This document shows, in pieces, positions 1 to 6,703 of a DNA stretch of 20,515 nucleotides. Where the stretch lies: contig JBILLQ010000060.1 in NCBI GenBank assembly GCA_044375975.1, forward strand, positions 1 through 20,515. Reading direction: 5' to 3'. The translations under genes were made by a program, and so were the position numbers. Each line of letters begins with the position of its first letter. Position 1 is the first letter of the stretch. The stretch is from UBA5018 sp044375975 (lineage in GTDB: Bacteria > Cyanobacteriota > Cyanobacteriia > PCC-6307 > Cyanobiaceae). Under the pieces are notes generated by a model. That model worked only from the letters and a program-made list of their open reading frames with translations. It had not been told where the DNA came from and ran no database searches.

Positions 1-284
1 AACCCCTCCTGGTACTGGACTCTGCTCTGGGGCACCTGACCAATCTGCCATAGATCACCTGTACTACTTTAAGGGCTGGGCGGTGGTGCTGCCAGGGCGT
101 GCGGAGCTTTCTTGCTGATCAGGTGGAGAATTAAGCTGAGGCAAGGAAATAATTTTGCCTCAGCCTAGCCAGCGATAATGTCGGCCCAGAATTTAGCTAG
201 CTAGGGGAAACTCTGGTTGGAGGGCTTGGCCGCTTGCAGGCTGACTTTTGGATACCAATGTCAAGCGGCTGGAGCTTGGTCGCC
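1..284. other. Gene-free left edge with two inverted repeats
   Basis: I see no credible gene here. Two inverted repeats are visible. One at 135-164 has perfect 10-bp arms (GCTGAGGCAA / TTGCCTCAGC) around a 10-nt loop. The other has 8-bp arms GCCGCTTG (229-236) and CAAGCGGC (262-269). Both lie downstream of the leftward DUF6447-like gene, so either could act as a 3' end or RNA-stability element for that transcript, but neither is followed by a clear U-run. The self-complementary TAGCTAGCTA occurs at about 193-202. Function is inferred only. Confidence 0.4.
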
Positions 285-518
285 TCAGTCAATCGGCGTT
301 ATGTTCGCCAGTTTGTCGTTCAGTTGGACGGCCATGGACTGACGACCAAAAGCGAGAACCTTGAGGGTGTCTTCATGGATGCGTAGTTGGGCATCGGCAA
401 CTTGCATGCCGCGCACCAGCTCCTTGAGGTCATCGGGCAGGCCATTGAGGTCGTAGCGCTTGCCCTCAAAGGTGAGAATCGGAGTCTGGGTCTCGTTGGT
501 CGTGGTGGGGTCGTCCAT
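285..518 (-). CDS. Small DUF6447-like protein
   Basis: This encodes a 77-residue soluble protein of unknown function. It has an N-terminal threonine-rich tail (residues 1-12), then a short segment LTFEGKRYDLNGLPDDLKEL resembling the DUF6447 family, where a 'T-x-x-G-K-x-Y-x-x-x-x-L' strand precedes a helix. The remainder (about residues 35-70) is predicted to be one long amphipathic helix. No signal peptide, membrane segment or cysteine is present. The gene follows the DUF4177-like gene on the same strand with a 45-bp gap, so the two may share a transcript starting at or before the ABC exporter. The family link is from memory of the motif, not from a search; that it is a real gene is more certain than its family name. 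Confidence 0.65.
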   Translation of the reverse strand: MDDPTTTNETQTPILTFEGKRYDLNGLPDDLKELVRGMQVADAQLRIHEDTLKVLAFGRQSMAVQLNDKLANITPID

Positions 519-563
519 GGATCTGGTGAATGGCCAGAACCGACTTTAGTCCAACTCGACAGC

Positions 564-914
564 TCAGGGCTGGGCTGTGTCTCTGGATGGGGGTTGGGAT
601 TCCCGATCGACTGCGGTCTCGCCAGTGGCTGTGAGTAAGGGCCGTTTGAAAAAGAACATCAGCAGCGGCCCCACCTGGGCAATCTCCAGCAGTTCCCAGT
701 TTTTTTTGCCGAGGGCATTGAGGTAAAACTCCAGCTGGGCAGCCGGATGGCGTGGGGGGCGGGCACCAACCTGGTATTTCTGGGGAAACTCCCGCTGCAG
801 GAACTCAGCACTTAAGGCCCCTCCCAGCCGACTACTGTCGCTGCTGGGTGTAGGCGGCTCCGGGGGGTTGCCGCTCTCGATATTGATGTGGACGACTCGA
901 TACTCCCAGGTCAT
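564..914 (-). CDS. DUF4177-like small protein
   Basis: This 116-residue protein has the split pattern of the DUF4177 family: a strand WEYRVVHINIE at the N-terminus (residues 3-13) and, after a variable insert, LNALGKKNWELLEIAQVG near residues 66-83. In that family the second motif usually reads L-N-x-x-G-x-x-G-W-E-L, so the lysine-rich GKKNWELL is a close variant. A short hydrophobic strand LLMFFFKRP follows. The C-terminal 25 residues are polar and probably disordered. The biochemical role of the family is unknown. The gene lies 56 bp after the end of the ABC exporter and 45 bp before the DUF6447-like gene, all leftward, so co-transcription is plausible. Confidence 0.7.
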   Translation of the reverse strand: MTWEYRVVHINIESGNPPEPPTPSSDSSRLGGALSAEFLQREFPQKYQVGARPPRHPAAQLEFYLNALGKKNWELLEIAQVGPLLMFFFKRPLLTATGETAVDRESQPPSRDTAQP

Positions 915-970
915 CGGCTATAGCGCGGCAGGATGAGGAGAAGGCAGGCGGGCTGCGGGTTGCCTGCTGA

Positions 971-2710
971 TTAGGTTCCCATGTGAATCAGCTGCCGCTC
1001 GCAGAGCTCGCGGTAGCGGCCGCCTAGGGCCATCAGCTGCTTGTGGCTGCCGCTCTCCACCACTCGACCCCCGTCGAGCACCAAGATTTGGTCCGCCCCC
1101 TGCACGGTGGCCAGCCGGTGGGCAATCACCAGGACGGTGCGTCCGGCCATGGCCTGGGTGAGTCCCTGTTGAACCGCAGCTTCGGCTTCGGCGTCCAGGG
1201 CGCTGGTGGCCTCATCCAGCAGCAGCACCGCCGGGTTTCCCAACACCGCGCGGGCAATGGCCAAGCGTTGCAATTGCCCGCCTGAGAAGTTGCCGCCGCG
1301 CTCCTCCACCCGACTGGCGTAGCCAGCGGGCAGGGCTTCGATAAAGCCTGCGGCATTGGCCAATCTGGCTGCTTCGCGAATTTGCGCTGGGCTCGCGGGC
1401 CTGCCGAAGGCAATCGCTTCGGTCACCGTGCCGGAGAAAACGCTGCTCTGCTGGGGCACTAGGGCCAGGGCCTGGCGCAGATCTCTGGCCCGCAGGTCGG
1501 CGAGATTGTGGCCATCCAGCAACACACGACCGGACTGGGCGGTGTAAAAGCGCAGTAGCAGGGAAAAAAGGGTGCTCTTGCCGGCTCCTGAAGGGCCCAC
1601 AAGGGCTACCACCTGGCCAGGCTCCACCCTCAGGTTGAGATCGTGCAGCACTGGTTGGGCGGCGCTGTAACCAAAACTGACCCCTTCCAGCACCAGTTCA
1701 CCGCGCAAGCTGCCCAGCGGCAGGGCAGCGGCGTGATCGGGGGGCTCCATCGGCTCGCGCTCAATTTGCTCCAGCCGCGCCAGGGAGGCCTTGCCCTGCT
1801 GAAACTCGTTGAAATTGGTAGTTAGGTGGCCGATCGGATCGATCAGCATCAGCAGGGCTGCCACATAACTGCTGAAGCCCTGGCTGTCCAGTCCCCCGGC
1901 CTGGATGCGGGCTGCGCCGATCAGCAACACGGCCAGGATGCCGGTTGCCTCAATAAAGCCCACCACCGGATGCTGCATGGCCAACAGCTGCAGGGTGCGG
2001 TAGCGGGCACGGCGATGCAGATCAATCTCGTGATCAAAGCGCTGCTGCAGCCAGGGTTCGGCGGCGAAGGCCCGCACCAGCGGCAGACCGCCAATCGCTT
2101 CGGCCAGTAGAGCGGCCAGATCGCTTACCTGTTTCTGACTGCGTTCAGCAGCGGCCATCACCCGCGCTCCGAAAACGCTCACCATCAGCACCACCAGTGG
2201 TGCCAGCAGCAGGGTGCCCAGGGCCAGGGGCCAGTCGAGCCAGATCATGTATCCGAGTACCACCACCAGCTGCAAGGCCGAGGGGGTGCTGTCCTGGATC
2301 GTCTTGTAAATCACCTCGCCGACGCGATCGGCGTCCTCGGTGAGGCGGTAGGTGAGATCGCCGGCGGAAAGTTTTTCCAGGGCCCCGAAATCCAGTCGCT
2401 GCAACCGGGCAAACAGCAGGCGCCGCAACTCCTGACTCACCTGCAAGGCCGGCCCGGCCAGCAGGGTGTCCTGGCCGAACTGGGCCAGTTTCTGCACCAG
2501 AAACACCGCCAGGGAGGCGGCGATGATCTTGAGCACCTGGCTAAAGGCACCGGCACCAATGGCCGGGATCAGCTGACCGGCCAGCCAGGCCAGCAGCGGC
2601 CAGCAGCCCACAAACACGGCCATGCAGAGGCCACCCGCCAACAGACGGCGACGGTGGGGCCTCAGCAACGGCCACAGTCTGCGGAAGCCGGCCGGCGAAA
2701 ATGCGAGCAT
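971..2710 (-). CDS. ABC exporter, fused permease and ATPase (MsbA-like)
   Basis: This 579-residue protein is a half-transporter of the MsbA/lipid-and-drug exporter class. It would work as a homodimer or heterodimer in the inner membrane and use ATP to flip or export a substrate that the sequence does not identify. The first ~320 residues form a six-helix ABC transmembrane domain with the family's intracellular motif around 'LSAGDLTYRLTEDADRVGE'. The ATPase half carries a Walker A GPSGAGKST (~369-377), a Q-loop VPQQSSVFSGTV, a signature NFSGGQ (~475), a Walker B AVLLLDEATSALD (~492-504) and an H-loop IAHR (~528). All catalytic motifs are intact and the length is normal for the family. The start codon lies back-to-back with the S4 gene, only 20 bp from that gene's preferred start. 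Lipid A-type lipid export is one possibility; substrate assignment is not justified. Confidence 0.92.
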   Translation of the reverse strand: MLAFSPAGFRRLWPLLRPHRRRLLAGGLCMAVFVGCWPLLAWLAGQLIPAIGAGAFSQVLKIIAASLAVFLVQKLAQFGQDTLLAGPALQVSQELRRLLFARLQRLDFGALEKLSAGDLTYRLTEDADRVGEVIYKTIQDSTPSALQLVVVLGYMIWLDWPLALGTLLLAPLVVLMVSVFGARVMAAAERSQKQVSDLAALLAEAIGGLPLVRAFAAEPWLQQRFDHEIDLHRRARYRTLQLLAMQHPVVGFIEATGILAVLLIGAARIQAGGLDSQGFSSYVAALLMLIDPIGHLTTNFNEFQQGKASLARLEQIEREPMEPPDHAAALPLGSLRGELVLEGVSFGYSAAQPVLHDLNLRVEPGQVVALVGPSGAGKSTLFSLLLRFYTAQSGRVLLDGHNLADLRARDLRQALALVPQQSSVFSGTVTEAIAFGRPASPAQIREAARLANAAGFIEALPAGYASRVEERGGNFSGGQLQRLAIARAVLGNPAVLLLDEATSALDAEAEAAVQQGLTQAMAGRTVLVIAHRLATVQGADQILVLDGGRVVESGSHKQLMALGGRYRELCERQLIHMGT

Positions 2711-2730
2711 GGCAGAACATTAATCGCCGC

Positions 2731-2931
2731 ATGAAACTCGACCAGTTCCTGAAATTCCAAGGCCTGGTGGGTACCGGCGGCGAAGCCAAGCTGCGCATCC
2801 AACGCGGCGATGTCAGCGTTAACGGCGCCATTGAGCTGCGCCGTGGTCGTCACCTGGCCCCAGGAGACGCCGTGGCCATCGACGGCCAGGAACTGATCCT
2901 GCAGTCGATCAGGCCCGCCGACTTGACCTGA
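2731..2931 (+). CDS. Small S4-domain RNA-binding protein (YbcJ type)
   Basis: From the ATG at 2731 this encodes 66 residues that are almost entirely one S4 RNA-binding domain: MKLDQFLKFQGLVGTGGEAK, then L-R-I-Q-R-G-D-V-S-V-N-G and RRGRHLAPGD, ending about ten residues after the domain. The G-G-E-A-K and G-D-V-x-V-N-G segments are the hallmarks of the stand-alone YbcJ-type family, which is thought to bind structured RNA. An upstream in-frame ATG at 2701 would add ten residues and overlap the divergent ABC exporter start, so I prefer 2731. A 22-bp direct repeat starts within the last codons and runs past the stop. tpiA follows on the same strand after about 200 bp. Confidence 0.85.
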   Translation: MKLDQFLKFQGLVGTGGEAKLRIQRGDVSVNGAIELRRGRHLAPGDAVAIDGQELILQSIRPADLT

Positions 2932-2959
2932 ACAGGCCAGCGGCTTGACCTGAGCAGGC
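2919..2959 (+). repeat. Direct repeat across the S4 gene stop codon
   Basis: Two 19-nt copies, CGACTTGACCTGAACAGGC (2919-2937) and CGGCTTGACCTGAGCAGGC (2941-2959), are spaced with a 22-bp period and differ at two positions. The first copy contains the stop codon of the S4 gene (2929-2931), so the downstream copy looks like a duplication of the gene's 3' end. Confidence 0.8.
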
Positions 2960-2978
2960 AAATGGGTTGATTCGAGCG

Positions 2979-3060
2979 GGCCAGTGCCTTGTTGCCACGG
3001 GCGAGTGCCTTGTCGCCACAGGCGAGTGCCTTGTCGCCACAGGCGAGTGCCTTGTCGCCA
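2979..3060 (+). repeat. Four 21-bp tandem repeats, each with a dyad
   Basis: Units start at 2979, 3000, 3021 and 3042. The second and third are identical, the first is diverged at three positions and the fourth ends slightly short. The core GGCGAGTGCCTTGTCGCC has self-complementary ends (GGCGA/TCGCC), so each unit could form a 5-bp hairpin with an 8-nt loop in RNA. The array lies in the region upstream of tpiA and is open in the tpiA frame, because 21 is a multiple of three; it would encode heptapeptides containing GECLVAT if translated. Confidence 0.9.
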
Positions 3061-3121
3061 GGTGGGCCGCCGTGCCTTCTGCACTAGACCACGGCAGTTT
3101 AGCCTTAATTGCTTATGAATC

Positions 3122-3127
3122 GGGGAG
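3122..3127 (+). promoter_or_regulatory. Shine-Dalgarno-like site for tpiA
   Basis: GGGGAG lies seven bases before the GTG at 3135. Together with family length, this supports GTG 3135 as the tpiA start over the ATG at 2967, which would add 56 residues made largely of repeat-encoded peptide. Confidence 0.55.
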
Positions 3128-3134
3128 TTCTGAG

Positions 3135-3875
3135 GTGCGGCAGACCGTCATCGCTGGCAACTGGAAGATGCACATGTCCTGCGCGGAGACGCGCAGCTTT
3201 GCCGCCAGCTTCCGCCCTCTGATTACCAATCTGCCGGACGACCGCCAGATCGTCCTGGCCCCCCCTTTCACCGCCATCCCCACCCTTTGCCGCCACCTGG
3301 AGGGTGCTGGGGTGGCCATCGCCGCCCAGAACGTGCACTGGGAAGACCAGGGTGCCTATACCGGCATGGTGTCTGCTCCGATGCTGGTGGAGCACGGGGT
3401 GAGCCACGCGATCGTGGGCCACAGCGAGCCCCGCAAATACTTCAGCGAAAGCGATGAGCAGATTAATCTGCGGGCCCGCAATGCCCAACGCCATGGATTA
3501 ATCCCCATCCTTTGCGTGGGGGAGAGTCTCGATCAGCGAGAATCTCAAGAAACAGAACGGGTGATCCACCGCCAGATTGAACAGGGTCTCGATGGTGTGG
3601 ATCCCCTACAGCTGATAGTGGCCTATGAGCCGATCTGGGCTATTGGCACTGGCAAAACTTGCCCCGCGGAAGAGGCGAACAGGGTCTGCGGTTTGATCCG
3701 CCGCTGGGTTGGTCAAGAAGATGTTGTGGTCCAGTACGGCGGCTCGGTGAACCCCGCCACAATCGATGGCCTGATGGCCCAGGAGCAAATTGATGGGGTG
3801 CTCGTGGGGGGAGCATCCCTGGATCCGATCAGCTTTGCCCGCATCGTCAACTACCAGGCGCCAGTCCCAGCCTGA
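3135..3875 (+). CDS. tpiA: Triosephosphate isomerase
   Basis: This interconverts dihydroxyacetone phosphate and glyceraldehyde 3-phosphate, serving both glycolysis and the Calvin cycle in a phototroph. From the GTG at 3135 the protein has 246 residues, the usual length. The family landmarks are present: AGNWKM with the substrate-binding Asn and Lys (residues ~7-12), IVGHSEPRKYF with the catalytic His (the family usually has GHSERR), AYEPIWAIGTGKT with the catalytic Glu and the flexible loop 6, QYGGSVNP and DGVLVGGASL at the phosphate-binding end of the barrel. The frame stays open upstream to an ATG at 2967, through a 21-bp repeat array, but that extension has no family counterpart. folP follows on the same strand after a repeat-rich spacer. 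The enzyme call is secure. Confidence 0.97.
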   Translation: MRQTVIAGNWKMHMSCAETRSFAASFRPLITNLPDDRQIVLAPPFTAIPTLCRHLEGAGVAIAAQNVHWEDQGAYTGMVSAPMLVEHGVSHAIVGHSEPRKYFSESDEQINLRARNAQRHGLIPILCVGESLDQRESQETERVIHRQIEQGLDGVDPLQLIVAYEPIWAIGTGKTCPAEEANRVCGLIRRWVGQEDVVVQYGGSVNPATIDGLMAQEQIDGVLVGGASLDPISFARIVNYQAPVPA

Positions 3876-3898
3876 AATTGGCCTGCTGAAATTGGGCC
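3871..3898 (+). repeat. 14-bp direct repeat across the tpiA stop codon
   Basis: CCTGAAATTGGCCT (3871-3884) and GCTGAAATTGGGCC (3885-3898) are adjacent imperfect copies. The first contains the tpiA stop codon TGA (3873-3875), so the pattern matches those at the ends of the S4 gene and serS. Confidence 0.65.
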
Positions 3899-3950
3899 AG
3901 CTGGCTTGCCAGAGTTCCGCTGGCCTCTCAAACCCCAGCTGGCCTTTAAG

Positions 3951-4030
3951 AGCTCAGCTCAGCTCAGCTCAGATTAGATTGGCTCAGATTAGATTAGATT
4001 GGATTGGATTATATAAGCTCAGCTCAGGTC
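3951..4030 (+). repeat. Sixteen consecutive pentamer units
   Basis: The 80 bp can be cut in register into sixteen 5-bp units: AGCTC four times, AGATT twice, GGCTC, AGATT three times, GGATT twice, ATATA, AGCTC twice and AGGTC. The strict register across two different core pentamers suggests growth by slippage followed by divergence. Higher-order units (three pentamers) are also visible. Confidence 0.85.
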
Positions 4031-4156
4031 AATGCCCAGCCGTTATTGAGCCTTTTGCTGTGGCAGGTGCATCATTGCCTGTCTAGCATAGTAGAATTAT
4101 TCCCGCAGGCTCATCGCTGCAAGCTTGCTGGTGTCGACTTGCTTGTGATGATCTAA

Positions 4157-4198
4157 TGCTGCCGATGTATTGCTGCCGACTTACCGGTGCCGACATCC
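4157..4198 (+). repeat. Three 14-bp repeats
   Basis: TGCTGCCGATGTAT, TGCTGCCGACTTAC and CGGTGCCGACATCC follow one another without gaps. They share the core TGCCGA and are degenerate elsewhere. Confidence 0.6.
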
Positions 4199-4208
4199 GG
4201 TTTGGCCT

Positions 4209-4252
4209 GGGTTGCCGGGGCCGGGTTGCCTATTAACGGGTTGCCCATTAAG
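4209..4252 (+). repeat. Three 14- to 15-bp repeats
   Basis: GGGTTGCCGGGGCC, GGGTTGCCTATTAAC and GGGTTGCCCATTAAG are adjacent units. The last two differ at only two positions. The array ends about 50 bp before the preferred folP start. Confidence 0.65.
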
Positions 4253-4304
4253 TAGTTCAATCAGAACGATCCGGCGCCGCTCCCCTGTCCGCCCCAACGC
4301 CCGC

Positions 4305-5228
4305 ATGTTCCCCACCAGTGACCCGCGAGCGGGGAGTGCCAACCCCGTCAACGCCCCAGCAGAGCCGGCGAAACCATCGCTAGAGCGATCGTTATGCCTG
4401 GCGCCAGCACCGCTAGATCCTTTGCCGGCCGGGCGCACGCTGGTGATGGGCATTCTCAATTTGACGCCAGATTCGTTCAGCGATGGCGGCCGTTTTGATC
4501 GGCCCGCAGCCGCCCTAGCCCAAGCGAGCCGCCTACTGGCCCAGGGGGCGGACCTGCTCGACCTGGGCGGTCAGAGCAGCCGGCCTGGCGCGGAGAGGAT
4601 CAGCACGGAAGCTGAGCTGCAGCGGGTGCTGCCCATGGTGCGAGCGATCCGCCAACTGCATCCGCAAGCAGTGCTGTCGGTGGACACCGATCGCGCAGCG
4701 GTAGCGGCAGCGGCCCTGGCAGCTGGTGCCCAGTGGCTCAACGACGTCAGTGGCGGTAGACGAGATCCAGAGATCCTGGCCGTGGCAGCGGCGGTGGGTT
4801 GCCCCTACGTGCTGATGCATAGCCGTGGGGACAGCCTTTCGATGGATCGTTTCGCCGTTTATGCAGATGTGGTGGCGGAGGTGCACCAGGAGTTGATGGC
4901 AGCCACAGATCGGGCCCTGGCGGCAGGGATAGCCCCGCAGCGGATCATCTGGGATCCCGGCATCGGTTTTGCCAAGACCACGGCCCAAAACCTGACGCTG
5001 CTCAAGGGGTTAGCTGAATTGCGGCGAGAGGGTTTTCCGCTGCTGGTGGGGCCATCCCGCAAGCGCTTCATCGGTGAGGTGCTGCAGCAGCCCAGGCCCC
5101 GGGCAAGGCTGTGGGGCACTGCGGCCGTCTGTGCCCAGGCGATTGGCGCCGGTGCCCAGATCCTGCGGGTACACGATGTGGGGGCGATTGTGCAGGTGGC
5201 GCGCATGGCAGATGCGCTGCGGGCCTGA
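4305..5228 (+). CDS. folP: Dihydropteroate synthase
   Basis: This joins p-aminobenzoate to dihydropterin pyrophosphate in folate synthesis and is the sulfonamide target. From the ATG at 4305 the protein has 307 residues. The motifs run in order: VMGILNLTPDSFSDGG (residues ~47-62), DLLDLGGQSSRPGA, LNDVSGGRRDP, YVLMHSRGD (commonly LMHMRG), IIWDPGIGFAKT and LLVGPSRKRFIG, covering the pterin and pyrophosphate-binding loops. The first ~40 residues are proline- and alanine-rich and outside the barrel. An ATG at 4170 would add 45 more residues from the repeat region and is unlikely. No Shine-Dalgarno site precedes 4305, so the exact start is uncertain. The gene ends convergently with the minor-pilin cluster, 30 bp away. 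Confidence 0.95.
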   Translation: MFPTSDPRAGSANPVNAPAEPAKPSLERSLCLAPAPLDPLPAGRTLVMGILNLTPDSFSDGGRFDRPAAALAQASRLLAQGADLLDLGGQSSRPGAERISTEAELQRVLPMVRAIRQLHPQAVLSVDTDRAAVAAAALAAGAQWLNDVSGGRRDPEILAVAAAVGCPYVLMHSRGDSLSMDRFAVYADVVAEVHQELMAATDRALAAGIAPQRIIWDPGIGFAKTTAQNLTLLKGLAELRREGFPLLVGPSRKRFIGEVLQQPRPRARLWGTAAVCAQAIGAGAQILRVHDVGAIVQVARMADALRA

Positions 5229-5231
5229 AAG

Positions 5232-5251
5232 CCAGCCCAGCCCAACCCAAC
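5232..5251 (+). repeat. Short pentamer run after folP
   Basis: CCAGC, CCAGC, CCAAC and CCAAC follow one another just after the folP stop codon, in the 30-bp gap between the convergent folP and pilin genes. This is a minor example of the same 3'-end repeat habit. Confidence 0.5.
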
Positions 5252-5258
5252 CAGAGAT

Positions 5259-5903
5259 CTATTCGAAGGATCTCACTGCTGCATAGCCGCGGGTGACTAG
5301 GGATTGAGCACTGGAGTTGGAGTTTGCGAAGAATTGGCTTATCTCAATGAGCAGTATTCCAGTTATCGGTTGACTGATCTCCACCTTGTTTTCCTTGTCA
5401 TCAGCCGACAGCCCATCTAGGACCACGGAACTTGTGGGATTGGAGGTGGTGCTGAGCGATCCATTCAGATCGTAGGCGGGGCCGCAGCGGTACAATGCAG
5501 TGTTGCGCCAGACATTCCTTGGGTTTGTCTCTAGTGCATAGCTGATTATCCCCTGGGAAGTTTGCATATACAGCACTACTGTGCGAGTGCTTCTAGTCAA
5601 GCCGCAGCTCTGGGGAGCATTCCCGATCACGCTAGAGCTAGTCCGCTGGGCCTGGGCCAGTTCGCCACGCATCATCTCCAGCACCCGCATAGTGGCGGCA
5701 CGCTCGCGCCATACCCGCGTTAAGCGAATGCTGTTACCCGTTTCCGCCACTAAGGCGTTGATGATCAGCACGCTGATCATCGCTCCCATGCTGATGCCCG
5801 CCAACAGCTCCACGAGGGTGAAGCCCCTCCTGGTTAAAAAGCGGTCGGGGAGTCGATGCCGATGCCGATGCCGATAGTATGCGGTAAATGAACTTACAGC
5901 CAT
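5259..5903 (-). CDS. Minor pilin, PilW-like prepilin
   Basis: This is a prepilin-type protein. The leader ends in RRG and is followed by FTLVELLAGISMGAMISVLI, so PilD-type peptidase cleavage after Gly and N-methylation of Phe+1 are expected, with the conserved Glu+5 present. The ~187-residue mature part has one hydrophobic N-terminal helix, then a globular domain with two cysteines (in PQSCGL and LYRCGPAY) that may pair. I start it at the ATG at 5903, five bases after the stop of the upstream pilin gene; this gives a 27-residue leader. An ATG at 5933 would overlap that gene and add ten residues. The leader contains a run of alternating Arg-His encoded by a hexanucleotide repeat. The PilW label rests on position and size; it could equally be an HpsC-type pseudopilin of cyanobacterial polysaccharide secretion. 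Confidence 0.8.
   Translation of the reverse strand: MAVSSFTAYYRHRHRHRLPDRFLTRRGFTLVELLAGISMGAMISVLIINALVAETGNSIRLTRVWRERAATMRVLEMMRGELAQAQRTSSSVIGNAPQSCGLTRSTRTVVLYMQTSQGIISYALETNPRNVWRNTALYRCGPAYDLNGSLSTTSNPTSSVVLDGLSADDKENKVEISQPITGILLIEISQFFANSNSSAQSLVTRGYAAVRSFE
5854..5875 (-). repeat. Hexanucleotide repeat in a prepilin leader
   Basis: The plus strand reads CGATGC three times and then CGAT. In the leftward pilin gene this encodes alternating Arg-His inside the leader peptide, before the RG|F cleavage site. Because the unit is six bases, copy-number change keeps the frame and only alters leader length. Confidence 0.85.
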
Positions 5904-5908
5904 TGGAG

Positions 5909-6562
5909 TTAAAGTCTTGAATCCGGTTTGCATTTTTTATAATCTGGAGACTGGTTAAAGGCACCGTCATAGCTGCCTGCACGCGTCACCCCCATCACGG
6001 CTGACACCACCACACAGCGCACCAGATCGGTACCATCGATAGCCAGCACAGCAGTGCCGCCGCTGTTCACAAGGCCATTGGCGGTGAAGATTATCGGACC
6101 TGAAAAATTATGGGCAAATTGCAACTCAGCCTGGCCAGGCCAACCCGTTGACTCCATGAGCGGCAGGCTGGCCACCTCGCAAGGGGCGGGGTTGCTAATA
6201 GCTTCCTGAACCCAGCCGGAGCCTGTGAGTTTCAGGGCACAGGCTTCCCCTTTGCTTCGGGCCGCATCGCGACCCTGTTCCAGGCCTAAGATCAGTCGAC
6301 GCGTCGCCTCTTCCAGCTGCTGCCTTTTCAGATAACCGCTGCCGCTGTTCAGCCCTACGGTAGTCAACATCCCTAGGATTGTTATGCCCACCAGAAATTC
6401 AGGCAAGGTGAATCCTCTCGCATGGCGCGAGCAATACAGGGACTGCCTAAGTGGCTTAAGCCAGAAAATGCCTACAGATCTTAAATTGCCATTGCCATTG
6501 CCATTGCCATTGCCATTGCCATTGCCATTGCCATTGATGGCGCCAATTGCGGTTCTAGTCAT
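5909..6562 (-). CDS. Minor pilin, GspH/FimT-like prepilin
   Basis: This is a prepilin-type protein with the cleavage motif RHARG|FTLPEFLVGITILGMLTTVG; Glu+5 is present. The mature ~167 residues have an N-terminal hydrophobic helix continuing into a charged helix (KRQQLEEATRRLILGLEQGRDAARSKGE) and a beta-rich C-terminal domain, the layout of GspH/FimT pseudopilins. Cysteines at 'GEACALK', 'APCEVA', 'LVRCVVV' and 'YKKCK' could form disulfides outside the membrane. From the ATG at 6562 the leader is 50 residues, unusually long, and includes eight Asn-Gly pairs from a hexanucleotide array. No ATG, GTG or TTG exists in frame between 6562 and the cleavage site. An ATG at 6643 would lengthen the leader to 77. 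It sits between the leaderless pilin-like gene and the PilW-like gene. Confidence 0.82.
   Translation of the reverse strand: MTRTAIGAINGNGNGNGNGNGNGNGNLRSVGIFWLKPLRQSLYCSRHARGFTLPEFLVGITILGMLTTVGLNSGSGYLKRQQLEEATRRLILGLEQGRDAARSKGEACALKLTGSGWVQEAISNPAPCEVASLPLMESTGWPGQAELQFAHNFSGPIIFTANGLVNSGGTAVLAIDGTDLVRCVVVSAVMGVTRAGSYDGAFNQSPDYKKCKPDSRL
6485..6536 (-). repeat. Eight-copy hexanucleotide array in a prepilin leader
   Basis: The plus strand reads ATTGCC eight times in perfect tandem (6485-6532) followed by ATTG. In the leftward GspH-like gene it encodes eight Asn-Gly repeats. It is a pure array, which suggests recent or ongoing slippage. Each unit also holds an out-of-frame ATG (ATGGCA) on the coding strand, which reaches a TAA soon after the array. 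Confidence 0.95.
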
Positions 6563-6703
6563 GGGCGAGATTCTCAATACATCTTTGAAAGGGATTGAAT
6601 TGTTGCCGCAAAGATTGAACTGTTGTCGCCAAGCCTGAATCAATGGGCCAATGCTGGTAAGTCAAGAAAGTAAGCTCACAAGAGACTGTCACCAAGGGGC
6701 CGC

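Larger units (their letters stand above)
3876..4304 (+). other. Repeat-filled spacer between tpiA and folP
   Basis: This 429-bp spacer holds no convincing gene. In order it contains the second copy of the tpiA-end repeat, a run of pentamers (3951-4030), and two short arrays of 14- to 15-bp units (4157-4252). No strong terminator with a U-run is visible after tpiA. A promoter for folP could lie here, but I cannot identify one. Long frames that cross the spacer are simply free of stops within the repeats and contain no recognisable domain. Confidence 0.6.

Noticed and set aside
2979..3060. A CRISPR-like array
   Set aside because: The units are directly adjacent with no unique spacers, and no cas genes are present. 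The same applies to the other arrays in the window.
2967..3134. N-terminal extension of TpiA
   Set aside because: TIM proteins start a few residues before the AGNWKM motif. The GTG at 3135 has a GGGGAG seven bases upstream and gives the normal length. The extension is mostly repeat-encoded.
3790..4086. A plus-strand frame over the end of tpiA and the pentamer array
   Set aside because: It overlaps tpiA in another frame and its C-terminal half is a translation of the pentamer repeats. No start signal or family similarity.
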